From Bacteroidales bacterium KHT7 (GTDB taxonomy: Bacteria; Bacteroidota; Bacteroidia; Bacteroidales; Bacteroidaceae), in assembly GCA_900102385.1 (NCBI GenBank), contig FNBQ01000003.1:6787-70786 (forward strand): DNA of 64,000 nt. Direction: 5' to 3'. Each line of letters starts with the position of its first letter. Within the stretch, counting starts at the first letter, position 1. The notes under the pieces are model-generated. The model was not told the origin of the DNA and did not search any database. It saw nothing but the letters and a program-made list of their open reading frames with translations. A program made the position numbers and the translations under genes. Below are positions 36,404 through 45,833 of the stretch, piece after piece.

Positions 36404-38041
36404 TTATTTGCCTTTTACTGGTTTATAAACAGAATACGCTTCACTCTTATAAACAAGATAATAACTATCATTATACGATTTTACAAATCTAAGTTCTGAA
36501 TTCTCGGCATCGCTCGAATAATGTTCAACAATAACTATCGGTAATTGTTTGTTTCGGACATAAGCCTTCTGCATCTCATTATACACTCTGTCGGCCGAAT
36601 GCCAATTTCTGACCCTCAGCACAAAAGGAGATACCGATGCAGAGTTAACAATATACAAATCGGAAGTAGAAGGAACAGCAAGACACTTATCTTTGTCGAT
36701 ATATTGACTTATAGTATTGAGTTCGGAATACTGCTTAAACTGCTCTTTAGTGATTTTTATTCCACCGATGGTTTTGTTATCTATTTCATATTGCTTACCG
36801 CTAACAGTATTCTGAATATTATCTCCAACTCTATAGACAAACAAAAGGAAGAATAATAAACAGAATAACTTTGCAGACATCAAATTATATCGTCTTATTT
36901 CGTTAACTATAACATATACAACAAGCGGAGTTGACAGGTATAGCGCATAATATCCTACGGTTTCCAGATACATATCAGAACCTAAAGGTATTACAAAAAT
37001 CATATAGATTATGCTCAGACAAGCAAATGCCGACTTTAGGTCACGATTACGGTATAAATAGCACAATAATGCTAAAACGTGGACAGAGTACAGAAAGACA
37101 ATCCAACGTACACCATAAAACAAGAAAAACACAGATGCTCCCAAAAAGAAAACCAAAACTACACTTAAGATTCTTTGCCAATTTGAATAACTTTTAAAAC
37201 GAACATCAATAAATCGCAACAGAACCCAAAACAAACCTAACGCACCTCCGTATATTACAGTCATCTTTAAGAAATACAAAACAACCATAATCATAGCAGC
37301 CATATTATGAGATTCAGCACCAGCCTCAGCAACACCGGCAAGCGATTTTAATCCTACCATATAAGCACCAAGATGCCCCAAAGATAACATCAGCACTATT
37401 ACGGCAAACACTCCAACAAGTGTGCCGTAGAAGAAAGCCAGCAGATGTTTTCTTATTGATTTTTTACAAAAGAAACAGAACAAAACAAGAAGGAAGCCCA
37501 ATCCTAAATATACCACGTTTGGTGTTCTTACAAAAATATTTATTCCTACAAGAAATCCAGATATTGCAATTTTCTTATACGAGTCTTTTTCAAATCCTTT
37601 GACAAAGAAATATAAAATCCATACGGCAAACGTTACAGACAACGAATCGTAATAAAATTCCATTTGTCTATCATAAAAACATACTACAGGAATTAGTAAA
37701 CTCAACATAAGTATTTTATTCGTCATTATGTTTTTGTACAACAGACAAAGTCCCAAAAGCATAATAGTATCACTACATACCTGCAAAAAGCGCAATCCTA
37801 ACAATTCATTTTCATTCCATACAGACAAAAAAACATGTCCCAACAAGTTCGCCATATAGAAGTTTTGAGTAAACGGCATCGCATCGGCATTATTCAAAAA
37901 AAGCTTATAAGATAGAATATAATAAATTGAATCACCACATATTTTCCAGTATGGCAACATTACTATCTTAAACAAAAATATAAGAGCAAATACGAATATC
38001 AAAAAATAATTCTGCTCAATAAATCTTTTAAAAACTGTCAT
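36404..38041 (-). CDS. multi-pass membrane glycosyltransferase-like protein
   Basis: A 545-residue protein with about eleven hydrophobic segments and a C-terminal soluble domain (about 430-545). The first loop holds an acidic patch (KICGDSIYYILS), and the overall shape is that of GT-C/ArnT-type enzymes that use lipid-phosphate sugars. No family is certain. It could decorate the polysaccharide on the periplasmic side. I start it at ATG 38041; an upstream TTG at 38047 is less likely. It is the last gene of the operon, 15 bp after the preceding GT2 gene. Confidence 0.65.
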   Translation of the reverse strand: MTVFKRFIEQNYFLIFVFALIFLFKIVMLPYWKICGDSIYYILSYKLFLNNADAMPFTQNFYMANLLGHVFLSVWNENELLGLRFLQVCSDTIMLLGLCLLYKNIMTNKILMLSLLIPVVCFYDRQMEFYYDSLSVTFAVWILYFFVKGFEKDSYKKIAISGFLVGINIFVRTPNVVYLGLGFLLVLFCFFCKKSIRKHLLAFFYGTLVGVFAVIVLMLSLGHLGAYMVGLKSLAGVAEAGAESHNMAAMIMVVLYFLKMTVIYGGALGLFWVLLRFIDVRFKSYSNWQRILSVVLVFFLGASVFFLFYGVRWIVFLYSVHVLALLCYLYRNRDLKSAFACLSIIYMIFVIPLGSDMYLETVGYYALYLSTPLVVYVIVNEIRRYNLMSAKLFCLLFFLLFVYRVGDNIQNTVSGKQYEIDNKTIGGIKITKEQFKQYSELNTISQYIDKDKCLAVPSTSDLYIVNSASVSPFVLRVRNWHSADRVYNEMQKAYVRNKQLPIVIVEHYSSDAENSELRFVKSYNDSYYLVYKSEAYSVYKPVKGK

Positions 38042-38056
38042 TTTCAACTCGCAAAA

Positions 38057-39025
38057 CTAAAACAACCGTTTATAAAATACAACAATATTAAGAAACAGCG
38101 AAACTGAAAAAGTCAGAAACAATGCCTCGGTTTTAGCAAAGAGACTTCCGCTGTTATTCAGGCAAAAGACCAGACGATCTTTATTTGCCTCAACAGCCTT
38201 TATGTAATCGCTTTTCTGTGTTTTATTCATCATTGGACAATCGCACGTCCATATCATATTGGCGATATCTGCTGCAAACTTCAAAAAGCATCTGTCTTTC
38301 TTGTATTCGTACAGTTTAATAGCAGAATCGACAACGGCAAACAAACTATACGGTTTACGCTCGTTGAACTTGTTTGTTATCGATGTTTCCTGAATAATAT
38401 ACTCGTATATTGATTCTGGAACATAAGTTATTCTGTCGGCATAGCCGAACAGTTTCAGCCCAAATTCAACGTCGTCGGGAACAACGCCGTTGGTAAACGA
38501 GATGTCGTGTTTTTTCAGATACGAGGCTGATATTATGTTTCTCCACGGACAAACAACGTAATTTTTCTTGAAGAAATCTATACCGCTAATACTCTTTGAG
38601 ACCGGCATATCGCGTTTTTCAACCACAAGTTCGTCGGGATAATGAAATCTGGCATCGAAAGTTATGATTTCCTCGTCGGGATAGTCGGAAATGGCTTTTA
38701 GAACGATAGCCAAACTTCCGTCAGAAATATAGTCGTCGCCATCGAGAATCCACAGATATTCGCCTTTTGCAACCGACAATCCCGTATTCTTGGCTGCACA
38801 CACACCACCGTTCTGTTCGCAGCAGACAAGGCGGATGTTTCTGTCGGAAAACCTTGCAATATAATCGGAAATAACGCTTACAGACGCATCTTTCGACACA
38901 TCATCAACAACGATTACCTCAACATCGGCATTGTATGCATCATCGAGTTGTTTTACCACGCTGTCGATGCATCGGACTATTACAGCCTCGAAATTATAGC
39001 ATGTTATTATTACAGACAGTTTCAT
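38057..39025 (-). CDS. GT2-family glycosyltransferase
   Basis: A 322-residue GT-A-fold enzyme with SVIITCYNF at the N-terminus, VIVVDDVSKDAS, CAAKNTGLSVAKGEYLWILDGDD holding the DxD-type metal site, and a hydrophobic C-terminal segment (LFLTFSVSLFLNIVVF) that may touch the membrane. It adds one sugar to the growing repeat in the cytoplasm. Donor and linkage cannot be read. It lies 3 bp from the next GT2 gene. Confidence 0.85.
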   Translation of the reverse strand: MKLSVIITCYNFEAVIVRCIDSVVKQLDDAYNADVEVIVVDDVSKDASVSVISDYIARFSDRNIRLVCCEQNGGVCAAKNTGLSVAKGEYLWILDGDDYISDGSLAIVLKAISDYPDEEIITFDARFHYPDELVVEKRDMPVSKSISGIDFFKKNYVVCPWRNIISASYLKKHDISFTNGVVPDDVEFGLKLFGYADRITYVPESIYEYIIQETSITNKFNERKPYSLFAVVDSAIKLYEYKKDRCFLKFAADIANMIWTCDCPMMNKTQKSDYIKAVEANKDRLVFCLNNSGSLFAKTEALFLTFSVSLFLNIVVFYKRLF

Positions 39026-39028
39026 TGG

Positions 39029-39976
39029 TTACAAGTTGAATTTATTGATTACACGCAGGGCAAGACGCCATCCAAACAACGATTTCAGAATCGTCAAGGT
39101 TCTTCTTTTGGGCAGAATGAACGAAAGTTCGTTTTCGCGCAATCCGTCGAAGAATACCCGCTCTACATCTTTCGAAAACGGATAATTCTCGTATAGCCAA
39201 TATCCGTAGCCACGAGATATAGCATTTCTGTTCTCTTCGGTATTCTGATAGTCGAGAATCATCTTGGCTATGCCTTTGAAGGTTGAAATATACGATGCCA
39301 ACGCTTTTTCATTCTTGTTTCGACTAACCGTGCCCTTGCGCTGCCGCCAGATGGCATATTCATTCTTGCCAGAAAAAAGCATCTTGTCGGCAGCATTGTA
39401 CACGCGAGCAAAAAACTCACCGTCTTGATTCTTCAGCACGCTCTCGTCCCATCTGCCAACAGAATCGACAAGATGGCGCGGAACAAGATGGCAGTGAGGA
39501 CATCTGAATCCAGCTCCAGTCCAAATGCCAACAAGCATTTCAATGCCCGGAACAAAATCGTGGTCGATGGTTGTGGGAGGCTGCCACAATTTGCCGTCAG
39601 CCTCGAGCATGTAGATTGGAGAAAAAGCGGCAGATTCGCTTGTTCCTCGTTGCATTATTGCATCCATCAGCGATTGAATGTGCCCTTTTGTTATAAGGTC
39701 ATCGGCATCATGAAACAGCACATAGTCTCCGTGGCTCATCTCGAAAGCATAGTTCCGTGCCGAATTTCCGCCCTTCTTCGGATTTGTGTAAAGGCGGACT
39801 CTGTCCGACAGAAATCTCTGCACCACCTCGACCGAATTATCGACAGAATGGTCGTCAACAACGACAATCTCAATATTCGGATAAGTCTGGGCGAGGCAAC
39901 ATTCTATCGTCTCAGCAACAAATCCCCCAGAATTGTAGAGAGGAATCAATATGGATACTAAAGGTAATTTTTCCAT
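39029..39976 (-). CDS. GT2-family glycosyltransferase
   Basis: A 315-residue GT-A enzyme: LVSILIPLYNSGGFV, IVVVDDHSVDNS, NSARNYAFEMSHGDYVLFHDADD with the DAD motif. The C-terminus WRLALRVINKFNL is repeated in the gene remnant at 36358-36402. ATG 39976 is chosen, 4 nt after the preceding stop; a start at 40018 would overlap that gene by 38 nt. It makes one linkage of the exported polysaccharide. Confidence 0.85.
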   Translation of the reverse strand: MEKLPLVSILIPLYNSGGFVAETIECCLAQTYPNIEIVVVDDHSVDNSVEVVQRFLSDRVRLYTNPKKGGNSARNYAFEMSHGDYVLFHDADDLITKGHIQSLMDAIMQRGTSESAAFSPIYMLEADGKLWQPPTTIDHDFVPGIEMLVGIWTGAGFRCPHCHLVPRHLVDSVGRWDESVLKNQDGEFFARVYNAADKMLFSGKNEYAIWRQRKGTVSRNKNEKALASYISTFKGIAKMILDYQNTEENRNAISRGYGYWLYENYPFSKDVERVFFDGLRENELSFILPKRRTLTILKSLFGWRLALRVINKFNL

Positions 39977-39980
39977 GTTG

Positions 39981-40865
39981 TCAGATGTTGTACCCGTCTC
40001 TTCTGCAATTGTCATCAAAATCAGAATCCAAGTCTGGGAATGAGTGGTTGAACGGCTGACTCAACCTAAAAATAAAGTTGCTTCGCCATTTGTTAAGCAG
40101 AATTTTAAACGGACTCATATTCTGCCCGTCATCCAGCATCAGAACTGGCAGGTGCTTTATTTTCAGTCCGTTATGCTGGCAATAAAGCGGCAGCAGAATC
40201 TCGCCCATAAAGCCGTATGTACGTTTCTGGAAAGGATAATCAACCACCTTTATATATCGTTCAAGTTCCTCGAGCATCGGGAAAAGCCACTGGCAATAAT
40301 CCTCGAAAATCTCCTTTCGGGTGAAGAACATATTATATGCAATCCATCGATTGTCCATGCACCAGAATTTGCGGATGCTCTCCTTGTATTCGGGATGATT
40401 TTTCAGCAGAATTCTGCCAAGCAAATGATATTCTTCGGGCAGATGCGCCTTTATGTAACACTCCGAAACAGATTCGTTCATGTACCACGGATTTGGAAGA
40501 ATGATATCGCAATCGCCCAAAGCATCAGCAGGATTCTGCCATGTTTTCTGAAGTTTGCAGAAATCATCGACAGAAATATGTCTTACATAGTCAATTTTCG
40601 ACGCATTTTTAGAGAAATCAAAATAGCGGCGATAGTGAGCCAGACCGACATAATCATAATCCTTCAGATTCTTCCATGCCCAATAAAGTCCCGTCAATTC
40701 GCAATAATTAGGATTCTTGCTACTGATGTTGTCGCCCGTATCATCGCCGTCAAATCCAAGGTTTACAGACGACTGAGCCTTACCAACCTGCAAAGGTCGG
40801 AACACATCGTTGCTCAGAACAAAATCGTTTTTGTGAGCACAAACTATTATTTTGCTTTTTGCCAT
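39981..40865 (-). CDS. DUF4422-type glycosyltransferase
   Basis: A 294-residue protein with the DUF4422 pattern: IIVCAHKND at the start, NPNYCELTGLYWAWKN, YVGLAHYRRYFDF, and WIAYNMFFTRKEIFEDYC further on. Members are found in capsule and LPS loci and are believed to be galactofuranosyl- or related transferases. It has no membrane segment. Central position in the operon fits an assembly enzyme. Confidence 0.85.
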   Translation of the reverse strand: MAKSKIIVCAHKNDFVLSNDVFRPLQVGKAQSSVNLGFDGDDTGDNISSKNPNYCELTGLYWAWKNLKDYDYVGLAHYRRYFDFSKNASKIDYVRHISVDDFCKLQKTWQNPADALGDCDIILPNPWYMNESVSECYIKAHLPEEYHLLGRILLKNHPEYKESIRKFWCMDNRWIAYNMFFTRKEIFEDYCQWLFPMLEELERYIKVVDYPFQKRTYGFMGEILLPLYCQHNGLKIKHLPVLMLDDGQNMSPFKILLNKWRSNFIFRLSQPFNHSFPDLDSDFDDNCRRDGYNI

Positions 40866-40884
40866 AATTGCAAATGTAACTCTT

Positions 40885-41844
40885 TTATTTTACTTTTGAA
40901 AGCAACGAGAGAATTTTGTCCTTACCCGATGCCGACAGAGGTTTCAGCAACGCCAAAAGTCTGAATTTCTTGTTCTGGCAAGATGAAACCGAGTCTCCAA
41001 AGATTTGCCAGAACAGATTGTGAAGTCTGATTCTTTCATCGGGACTCAACTGCTTGATTTCGTGAAGGTAGCAAGCCGTTGCCATATCAACTTCAGCCCT
41101 CAGAATCTCGGAATAATATTCATCAGAAAATAGTTCCTTGTAACGTGCAAAAGTCAGACTCAAACCACGAAGCGTGTAGTAATATGTGTAGTCGTTCTTT
41201 GGCTGCAAGAAGAAATAGTGATAATGACACTCAGGCAACATTCTGATGCTCTGCACATGCTTCATGTAGTGCGTAATGAACTCCATGTCCTCCTGACATT
41301 TCATATCCTCGCGGAAGCGGATTTTATTGTTTTCGATGATACTTCTCTTGTACATCATCGTCCACAGATAGCCGAGTTGATTGCGTTTGTAAAGCATGAA
41401 CAAGGCGCTCTGCAAGTCGCCTTTCTGCAAAGAAGCCTCGCGAACCTCGTCGAAATCGAAGGTCTTTGAATACATCTTGCCGTCCATGTGCCAGAACCTT
41501 CCTTGAACAAGAACGTCGCTGTCAGCAATGTTTCCGACGAAAGCCGAAAGATAAGTAGGCTCAAGAATGTCGTCAGCATCGACAAAGCAGATGTATTCAC
41601 CTCGTGCTTTGTCGAGTCCTGTGTTTCGTGCTGCACTCGCACCTCGGTTTTCCTGACGGATATAGATAAAGCGACTGTCGGCAGCACAGAATTCGCGACA
41701 AATTGCGGAACTTCCGTCGGTGCTGCCGTCATCAACCAGAAGCACCTCAAAATCCTTAAAATTCTGAGATGCCACCGATTCGAGGCACTCCTTCAGTCGC
41801 GCCTCTGCCTGATAAATCGGGATTATAATGCTTATTTGCAGCAT
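40885..41844 (-). CDS. GT2-family glycosyltransferase
   Basis: A 319-residue GT-A enzyme with ISIIIPIYQAEARL, LLVDDGSTDGS, SAARNTGLDKARGEYICFVDADD (DxD). ATG 41844 overlaps the upstream gene by 13 nt, suggesting translational coupling. The longer frame from 41883 would give a non-family leader. Confidence 0.86.
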   Translation of the reverse strand: MLQISIIIPIYQAEARLKECLESVASQNFKDFEVLLVDDGSTDGSSAICREFCAADSRFIYIRQENRGASAARNTGLDKARGEYICFVDADDILEPTYLSAFVGNIADSDVLVQGRFWHMDGKMYSKTFDFDEVREASLQKGDLQSALFMLYKRNQLGYLWTMMYKRSIIENNKIRFREDMKCQEDMEFITHYMKHVQSIRMLPECHYHYFFLQPKNDYTYYYTLRGLSLTFARYKELFSDEYYSEILRAEVDMATACYLHEIKQLSPDERIRLHNLFWQIFGDSVSSCQNKKFRLLALLKPLSASGKDKILSLLSKVK

Positions 41845-42623
41845 CGACTTATCCTGTTTACAATTTTCTCGCCCAATCTCCACAGAGGATAGAAAAACGG
41901 ATAGTAATTCCTAATCTTATAGCCGATGCCCGATGAATGCTCGGTCCAGCTTCCGTTGCAGAGGTGAATAGCATAACTTTCTTTCGAAAGCATGAGTGCA
42001 TTTCCGACGAAAATATCGGATTTGTAAATGTGCATATCATCGGCGAGATGCTGTTCTTCGTCAACGTAACGATAGCCGTATTTTTCCATCTGTTTTGTGA
42101 TGTACAAACCAATGACCAAATCGCAAGTTTTGTTTACATCGAATGTCTGCTGATTGTAGAAATCGAGGCAATTCTTCAGGAAAGGCAATCCTGCCGATGC
42201 GCCCATGATAGCAGCCTGAACGCCGAATCCTTTCACGCTCTCGTCGGTCGTATTCCTGCCTTCCGAATCGAGTTTCCGAGCCTCGACTTCGTTATACACA
42301 CCCGGATTTATCTCGTGAGAAGTGAAGAAATTGCAGTCGAGAAACTTATCGAAATTTCGAAATACTCTGACATCAGAATCCATATAAATTCCGCCTTCGG
42401 TGTAAAGGGCATAAAGCCGAATGTAATCGGCAACGAAAGCCCACTTGCGAGCCTTGTACGCCTCGCGGACAAACGGAACGCTGTCGAAATCGAAACTATC
42501 GGAATCCCAGACTTTTATCTTGTAATCGGGCAGAAACTCCTTCCACGTATCTATGCATTGCTTGATGAAAGGCGAATATTCCTCACCGCTAAACCAGCAC
42601 AAGTGTATTATTTTCGGAATCAT
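41832..42623 (-). CDS. GT32-like capsular polysaccharide glycosyltransferase
   Basis: A 263-residue enzyme of the Gly_transf_sug/OCH1-like group: IPKIIHLCWFSG, WKEFLPDYKIKVWDSD, FVADYIRLYALYTEGGIYMDSDV with the DSD metal site. A C-terminal tryptophan region (HLCNGSWTEHSSG) matches family members in capsule loci. It adds a hexose to the repeat unit. Confidence 0.88.
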   Translation of the reverse strand: MIPKIIHLCWFSGEEYSPFIKQCIDTWKEFLPDYKIKVWDSDSFDFDSVPFVREAYKARKWAFVADYIRLYALYTEGGIYMDSDVRVFRNFDKFLDCNFFTSHEINPGVYNEVEARKLDSEGRNTTDESVKGFGVQAAIMGASAGLPFLKNCLDFYNQQTFDVNKTCDLVIGLYITKQMEKYGYRYVDEEQHLADDMHIYKSDIFVGNALMLSKESYAIHLCNGSWTEHSSGIGYKIRNYYPFFYPLWRLGEKIVNRISRCCK

Positions 42624-42626
42624 ATT

Positions 42627-43385
42627 TCAATAGAACATGGTATGGCTACCATCGAATTTATATTTCAGATTTTTATTTCGCTCGCCAATCTGCCTTGCCG
42701 GAACACCGCCGACAAGCATGTAAGGCTGAACATCTTTCGTAACTACGGCACCGGCAGCCACAACCGCTCCCTCGCCAATCTCCACTCCCGGCAGAATGGT
42801 TACATTCGGACCAATCCACGCATATTTTCCAATTTTCACACGTTTCGTGCCCGGCGAACACGCAAACATCGGGTCGTTATAGTCGTGCTGCTCCGTCCAT
42901 ATTCTAACGTCGGTGCTGATGTTCACATGTTCAGCAATCTCAATGCCATTGCGCGCATCAAGCAGACATCTGTCGCCCACAACCGTAGCCTCACCAATCT
43001 TCAGTCGCGACGGACAGCGAATTTCGGCTCCGTAATAAACGACAACATCTTTTGCCAACTGAGTCATATACAGATGTTTATAAAGAAATCTGCGGATATA
43101 ATGCGACGGAATAAAGCCTATCTTTATTATCAGATATTTCTGGCTATACGACTGTACAAGAGTGATTAAGAAGTGCTTTACCGATGATTTTTTTTCTTGC
43201 TCGGCACATTGAGGCGCGCTCGCAGAACCGTTGTTTCCGTAGTCTTGTGGCATATTGGCAAACATCCGGCTTTCGCGCTTATTATAAACCCAGACAATAG
43301 GCAACGACAAGACGAAAATGACATACGGCATCAGCCACAAGAAAGCAACGACAGCGCAAAAATATATCATAAAATCCTTAATCAT
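42627..43385 (-). CDS. left-handed beta-helix acyltransferase (hexapeptide), WcaF/NeuD-like, with N-terminal membrane segment
   Basis: A 252-residue protein. An N-terminal hydrophobic stretch (FCAVVAFLWLMPYVIFVLSLPIVW) suggests membrane attachment. From about 115 the hexapeptide repeats form the LbH fold: IRCPSRLKIGEATVVGDRC, WIGPNVTILPGVEIGEG, VVAAGAVVTKDV, ending VGGVPARQIG. The His in TEQHDYNDP is the likely catalytic base. It would O-acetylate a sugar. ATG 43385 is preferred over GTG 43391, which directly abuts the preceding stop. Confidence 0.87.
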   Translation of the reverse strand: MIKDFMIYFCAVVAFLWLMPYVIFVLSLPIVWVYNKRESRMFANMPQDYGNNGSASAPQCAEQEKKSSVKHFLITLVQSYSQKYLIIKIGFIPSHYIRRFLYKHLYMTQLAKDVVVYYGAEIRCPSRLKIGEATVVGDRCLLDARNGIEIAEHVNISTDVRIWTEQHDYNDPMFACSPGTKRVKIGKYAWIGPNVTILPGVEIGEGAVVAAGAVVTKDVQPYMLVGGVPARQIGERNKNLKYKFDGSHTMFY

Positions 43386-43391
43386 AAGCAC

Positions 43392-43982
43392 TTAAACTTT
43401 CTCCCACTCAGAAGTTTCTTCGTTATATCTTTTTATAATCCTTGCCGGATTTCCTGCAACCACGCAGAAATCGGGAACACTATGCGTAACGATGCTTCCG
43501 CCGCCAACAACACAATGCTTGCCTATCGTAACACCCGAATAAATCTGGCATCCGAGCCCAAGCCAACTGCCCTCACCAATTCTCACAGCTCCTTTTGTAA
43601 CAATAGGCTGCTCGTTTATCGGCTTTGTTACATCTGAATAGTCGTGATCCCTGTCCGAAATATGAACGTTTGGTGCAAAAAGAACGTTGTCTTCTATAAT
43701 AACTTCAAAACTACATCCTATCCGGCAAGCCTCACCAATGCGAACGTTGTTGCCTATCTTCAGAAGAGGCGGCTCGGAAGAATCGGATCTACAAGCCGAC
43801 ACACACAATTCAACATCGCGGCACAACTGCACGTTCTCTCCCATCTCTACATTTTCGGGATGCGAAACTCGCACATTTTCTCCCAAGAATGTTGAATGAT
43901 ACGACTTTCTGAACGGTTTCAAAAACCACCAAAGTCTGACGAGATACGGAATGTGAGTTATACGATATTTCCAATTGCCCAT
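43392..43982 (-). CDS. left-handed beta-helix O-acetyltransferase
   Basis: A 196-residue hexapeptide-repeat enzyme: VRVSHPENVEMGENVQL, LLKIGNNVRIGEACRIG, DRDHDYSD with the catalytic-type His, WLGLGCQIYSGVTIGKH, VVGGGSIVTHSV, and the closing VAGNPARIIKRYN. It transfers an acetyl group from acetyl-CoA to a sugar. It is a second acetyltransferase in the operon, unlike the first in lacking the membrane segment. Confidence 0.9.
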   Translation of the reverse strand: MGNWKYRITHIPYLVRLWWFLKPFRKSYHSTFLGENVRVSHPENVEMGENVQLCRDVELCVSACRSDSSEPPLLKIGNNVRIGEACRIGCSFEVIIEDNVLFAPNVHISDRDHDYSDVTKPINEQPIVTKGAVRIGEGSWLGLGCQIYSGVTIGKHCVVGGGSIVTHSVPDFCVVAGNPARIIKRYNEETSEWEKV

Positions 43983-43989
43983 AGATGTA

Positions 43990-45036
43990 TTATTTTAGCA
44001 ATTTTACTACATTAACATTCAATCTATCCAACAAGTTCTTTATAACTAATGGCACACTAACCCCAACTATCGTATACAACAACCAAAAGGCAATATTGTG
44101 ATGTGCACCAACACACGTAAAATCGCTCAGATTATCTATCGTCAAGTCACCATACATCAATATCTTCAAGCCATCGACAATCTTAAATGAAAGCAAATGT
44201 AATCCTAATATATACAATGATTCATTTCCCATTGTTACAAATATCTTCTTCAACTTACCACAAGCAAGCATTTGTATCGATATATAATAAATCAAATATA
44301 TACCGGCAACAACTCCAAGATAAAACTGCCAATAATCCCAAAAATCAGCAGAAACAATACTTATTCCACTAAAATATGTCAGCAAGCACAAACACAAAAA
44401 ACATCCAGAAGCAATATAAACATTAACAGGTATCTGTTTTTCGTGCTTTTTGAACATCTCCCCAAAATACAATATCAGAATAAGTATAAACGACGACTCT
44501 ATATAATATATTGTTATAAAACCAACCTTCTTCAATATGATACCTATCACAAACGACACAATCATAAAAAAGGCCATCAAATAGTCTCTATTTTTTTCAT
44601 CTGCTAAATTGACAATATATCTTATTATAAAATATAAGAATACACATACAAACGCACTTACTATATACCAAAACGGCATTAAAAGCAGTTCTGCTTGCAC
44701 AAACTTCAATACAGAAAAACATCTTCGTGCTACTTCATTTATCCCATAATATGATTTACATATGTGAAAATATGCAAACACATTGTGCAATAAAATAAAA
44801 GCCAATTGCCACTTCACAAATGTAAGATACAACCCTTTAAACTTCCTTTTTACAAAATCAAAAGGATTCTGCAGATAACTTTCTTTAAAGAAATAACCTA
44901 TTGCAAAATAAAATATCGGCAAATTAAAATAAGATGTAAAATTAAAAAATTCACCAGGACAAAGACAATGAACCATAACAACCACCATGATTGCTATCCC
45001 CTTCATTACGGATAATATTTCATTATTTTTTTTCAT
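43990..45036 (-). CDS. acyltransferase-3 family membrane protein
   Basis: A 348-residue protein with about ten membrane helices. It starts with VMKGIAIMVVVMVHCLCPGEF, the AT3 motif whose His is catalytic, and continues with LPIFYFAIGYFF and PFWYIVSAFV. AT3 proteins move acyl groups across the membrane to decorate polysaccharides or LPS. The DNA is more AT-rich than its neighbours, suggesting separate acquisition. Its 3' neighbour is 7 bp away. Confidence 0.87.
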   Translation of the reverse strand: MKKNNEILSVMKGIAIMVVVMVHCLCPGEFFNFTSYFNLPIFYFAIGYFFKESYLQNPFDFVKRKFKGLYLTFVKWQLAFILLHNVFAYFHICKSYYGINEVARRCFSVLKFVQAELLLMPFWYIVSAFVCVFLYFIIRYIVNLADEKNRDYLMAFFMIVSFVIGIILKKVGFITIYYIESSFILILILYFGEMFKKHEKQIPVNVYIASGCFLCLCLLTYFSGISIVSADFWDYWQFYLGVVAGIYLIYYISIQMLACGKLKKIFVTMGNESLYILGLHLLSFKIVDGLKILMYGDLTIDNLSDFTCVGAHHNIAFWLLYTIVGVSVPLVIKNLLDRLNVNVVKLLK

Positions 45037-45833
45037 CCAACTATTTTTTTTACTATCTTGGCAAAAACATAAATTATCTTTGCTGAAAAACTTCCCTTAT
45101 CAAACTCATTCATAAAAGAATGAAATCTGTCGATAGACGTGTTATATCTGTCTTCATATTCCCTAACGATAGCCTGCGGAAAAAGTTGTTGCATAACGCT
45201 GTGTTCCTCGGCAAGTCTTGTGTCTTCGTTGTAACTTACCCCATTCAAATCGTATTGGGCAACGATTATATTGAGATGCTGATACGAACGCTCGTTTTTC
45301 ACAAGCTCTTGCAACCAGAATTTCCAGTCGGCACAGATTTTCAGAGTTTCGTCATACGGATTATTCAAGAGCAACTGTCTTTTTATGAATGCAGACTGAT
45401 GATTTATGCCGATATATACTCTCCAAAGCGTGATGTATTCGGGAGCATAAGCATAGCGGTTTTCAGACTCGTTTTTGTAAAAATATGTATTTCCAACGGC
45501 TATGTCGACGCCACCTTTCAGTTCCTTAGCCACGCACTCCAGAACATCGTTGGAATAAAACAAATCTCCCGAATTCATAAATATACAATATTCGCCCGAT
45601 GCATACTGAACGCCCTTGTTCTGTGCGTTATATACGCCCTTGTCTGGCTCGCTTACGCCAAAAGTTATGTACTTTCTGTACTCTTCGAGCAACGCTGCAC
45701 CGCCATCTGTCGAACCACCGTCGATAACAATCAGTTCGTAGTCGGTAAAAGTCTGGCAGACAACGCTATCAAGCGTTTTCCGAAGTCCTTCTTTGTTATT
45801 GAAATTTATGGTTATTATCGAGAATTTTTTCAT
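45033..45833 (-). CDS. GT2-family glycosyltransferase (WcaA-like)
   Basis: A 266-residue GT-A enzyme: FSIITINFNNKEGLRKTL, ELIVIDGGSTDGG, DKGVYNAQNKGVQYASGEY, FMNSGD in place of a classic DxD, and INHQSAFIKR further on. This pattern is typical of colanic-acid WcaA/WcaE-like enzymes. The stop overlaps the start of the next gene by 4 nt. Confidence 0.87.
   Translation of the reverse strand: MKKFSIITINFNNKEGLRKTLDSVVCQTFTDYELIVIDGGSTDGGAALLEEYRKYITFGVSEPDKGVYNAQNKGVQYASGEYCIFMNSGDLFYSNDVLECVAKELKGGVDIAVGNTYFYKNESENRYAYAPEYITLWRVYIGINHQSAFIKRQLLLNNPYDETLKICADWKFWLQELVKNERSYQHLNIIVAQYDLNGVSYNEDTRLAEEHSVMQQLFPQAIVREYEDRYNTSIDRFHSFMNEFDKGSFSAKIIYVFAKIVKKIVG

Noticed and set aside
41937-43169. 410-codon open frame on the plus strand
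   Set aside because: Antisense to the GT32-like and acyltransferase genes and lacking recognisable motifs.
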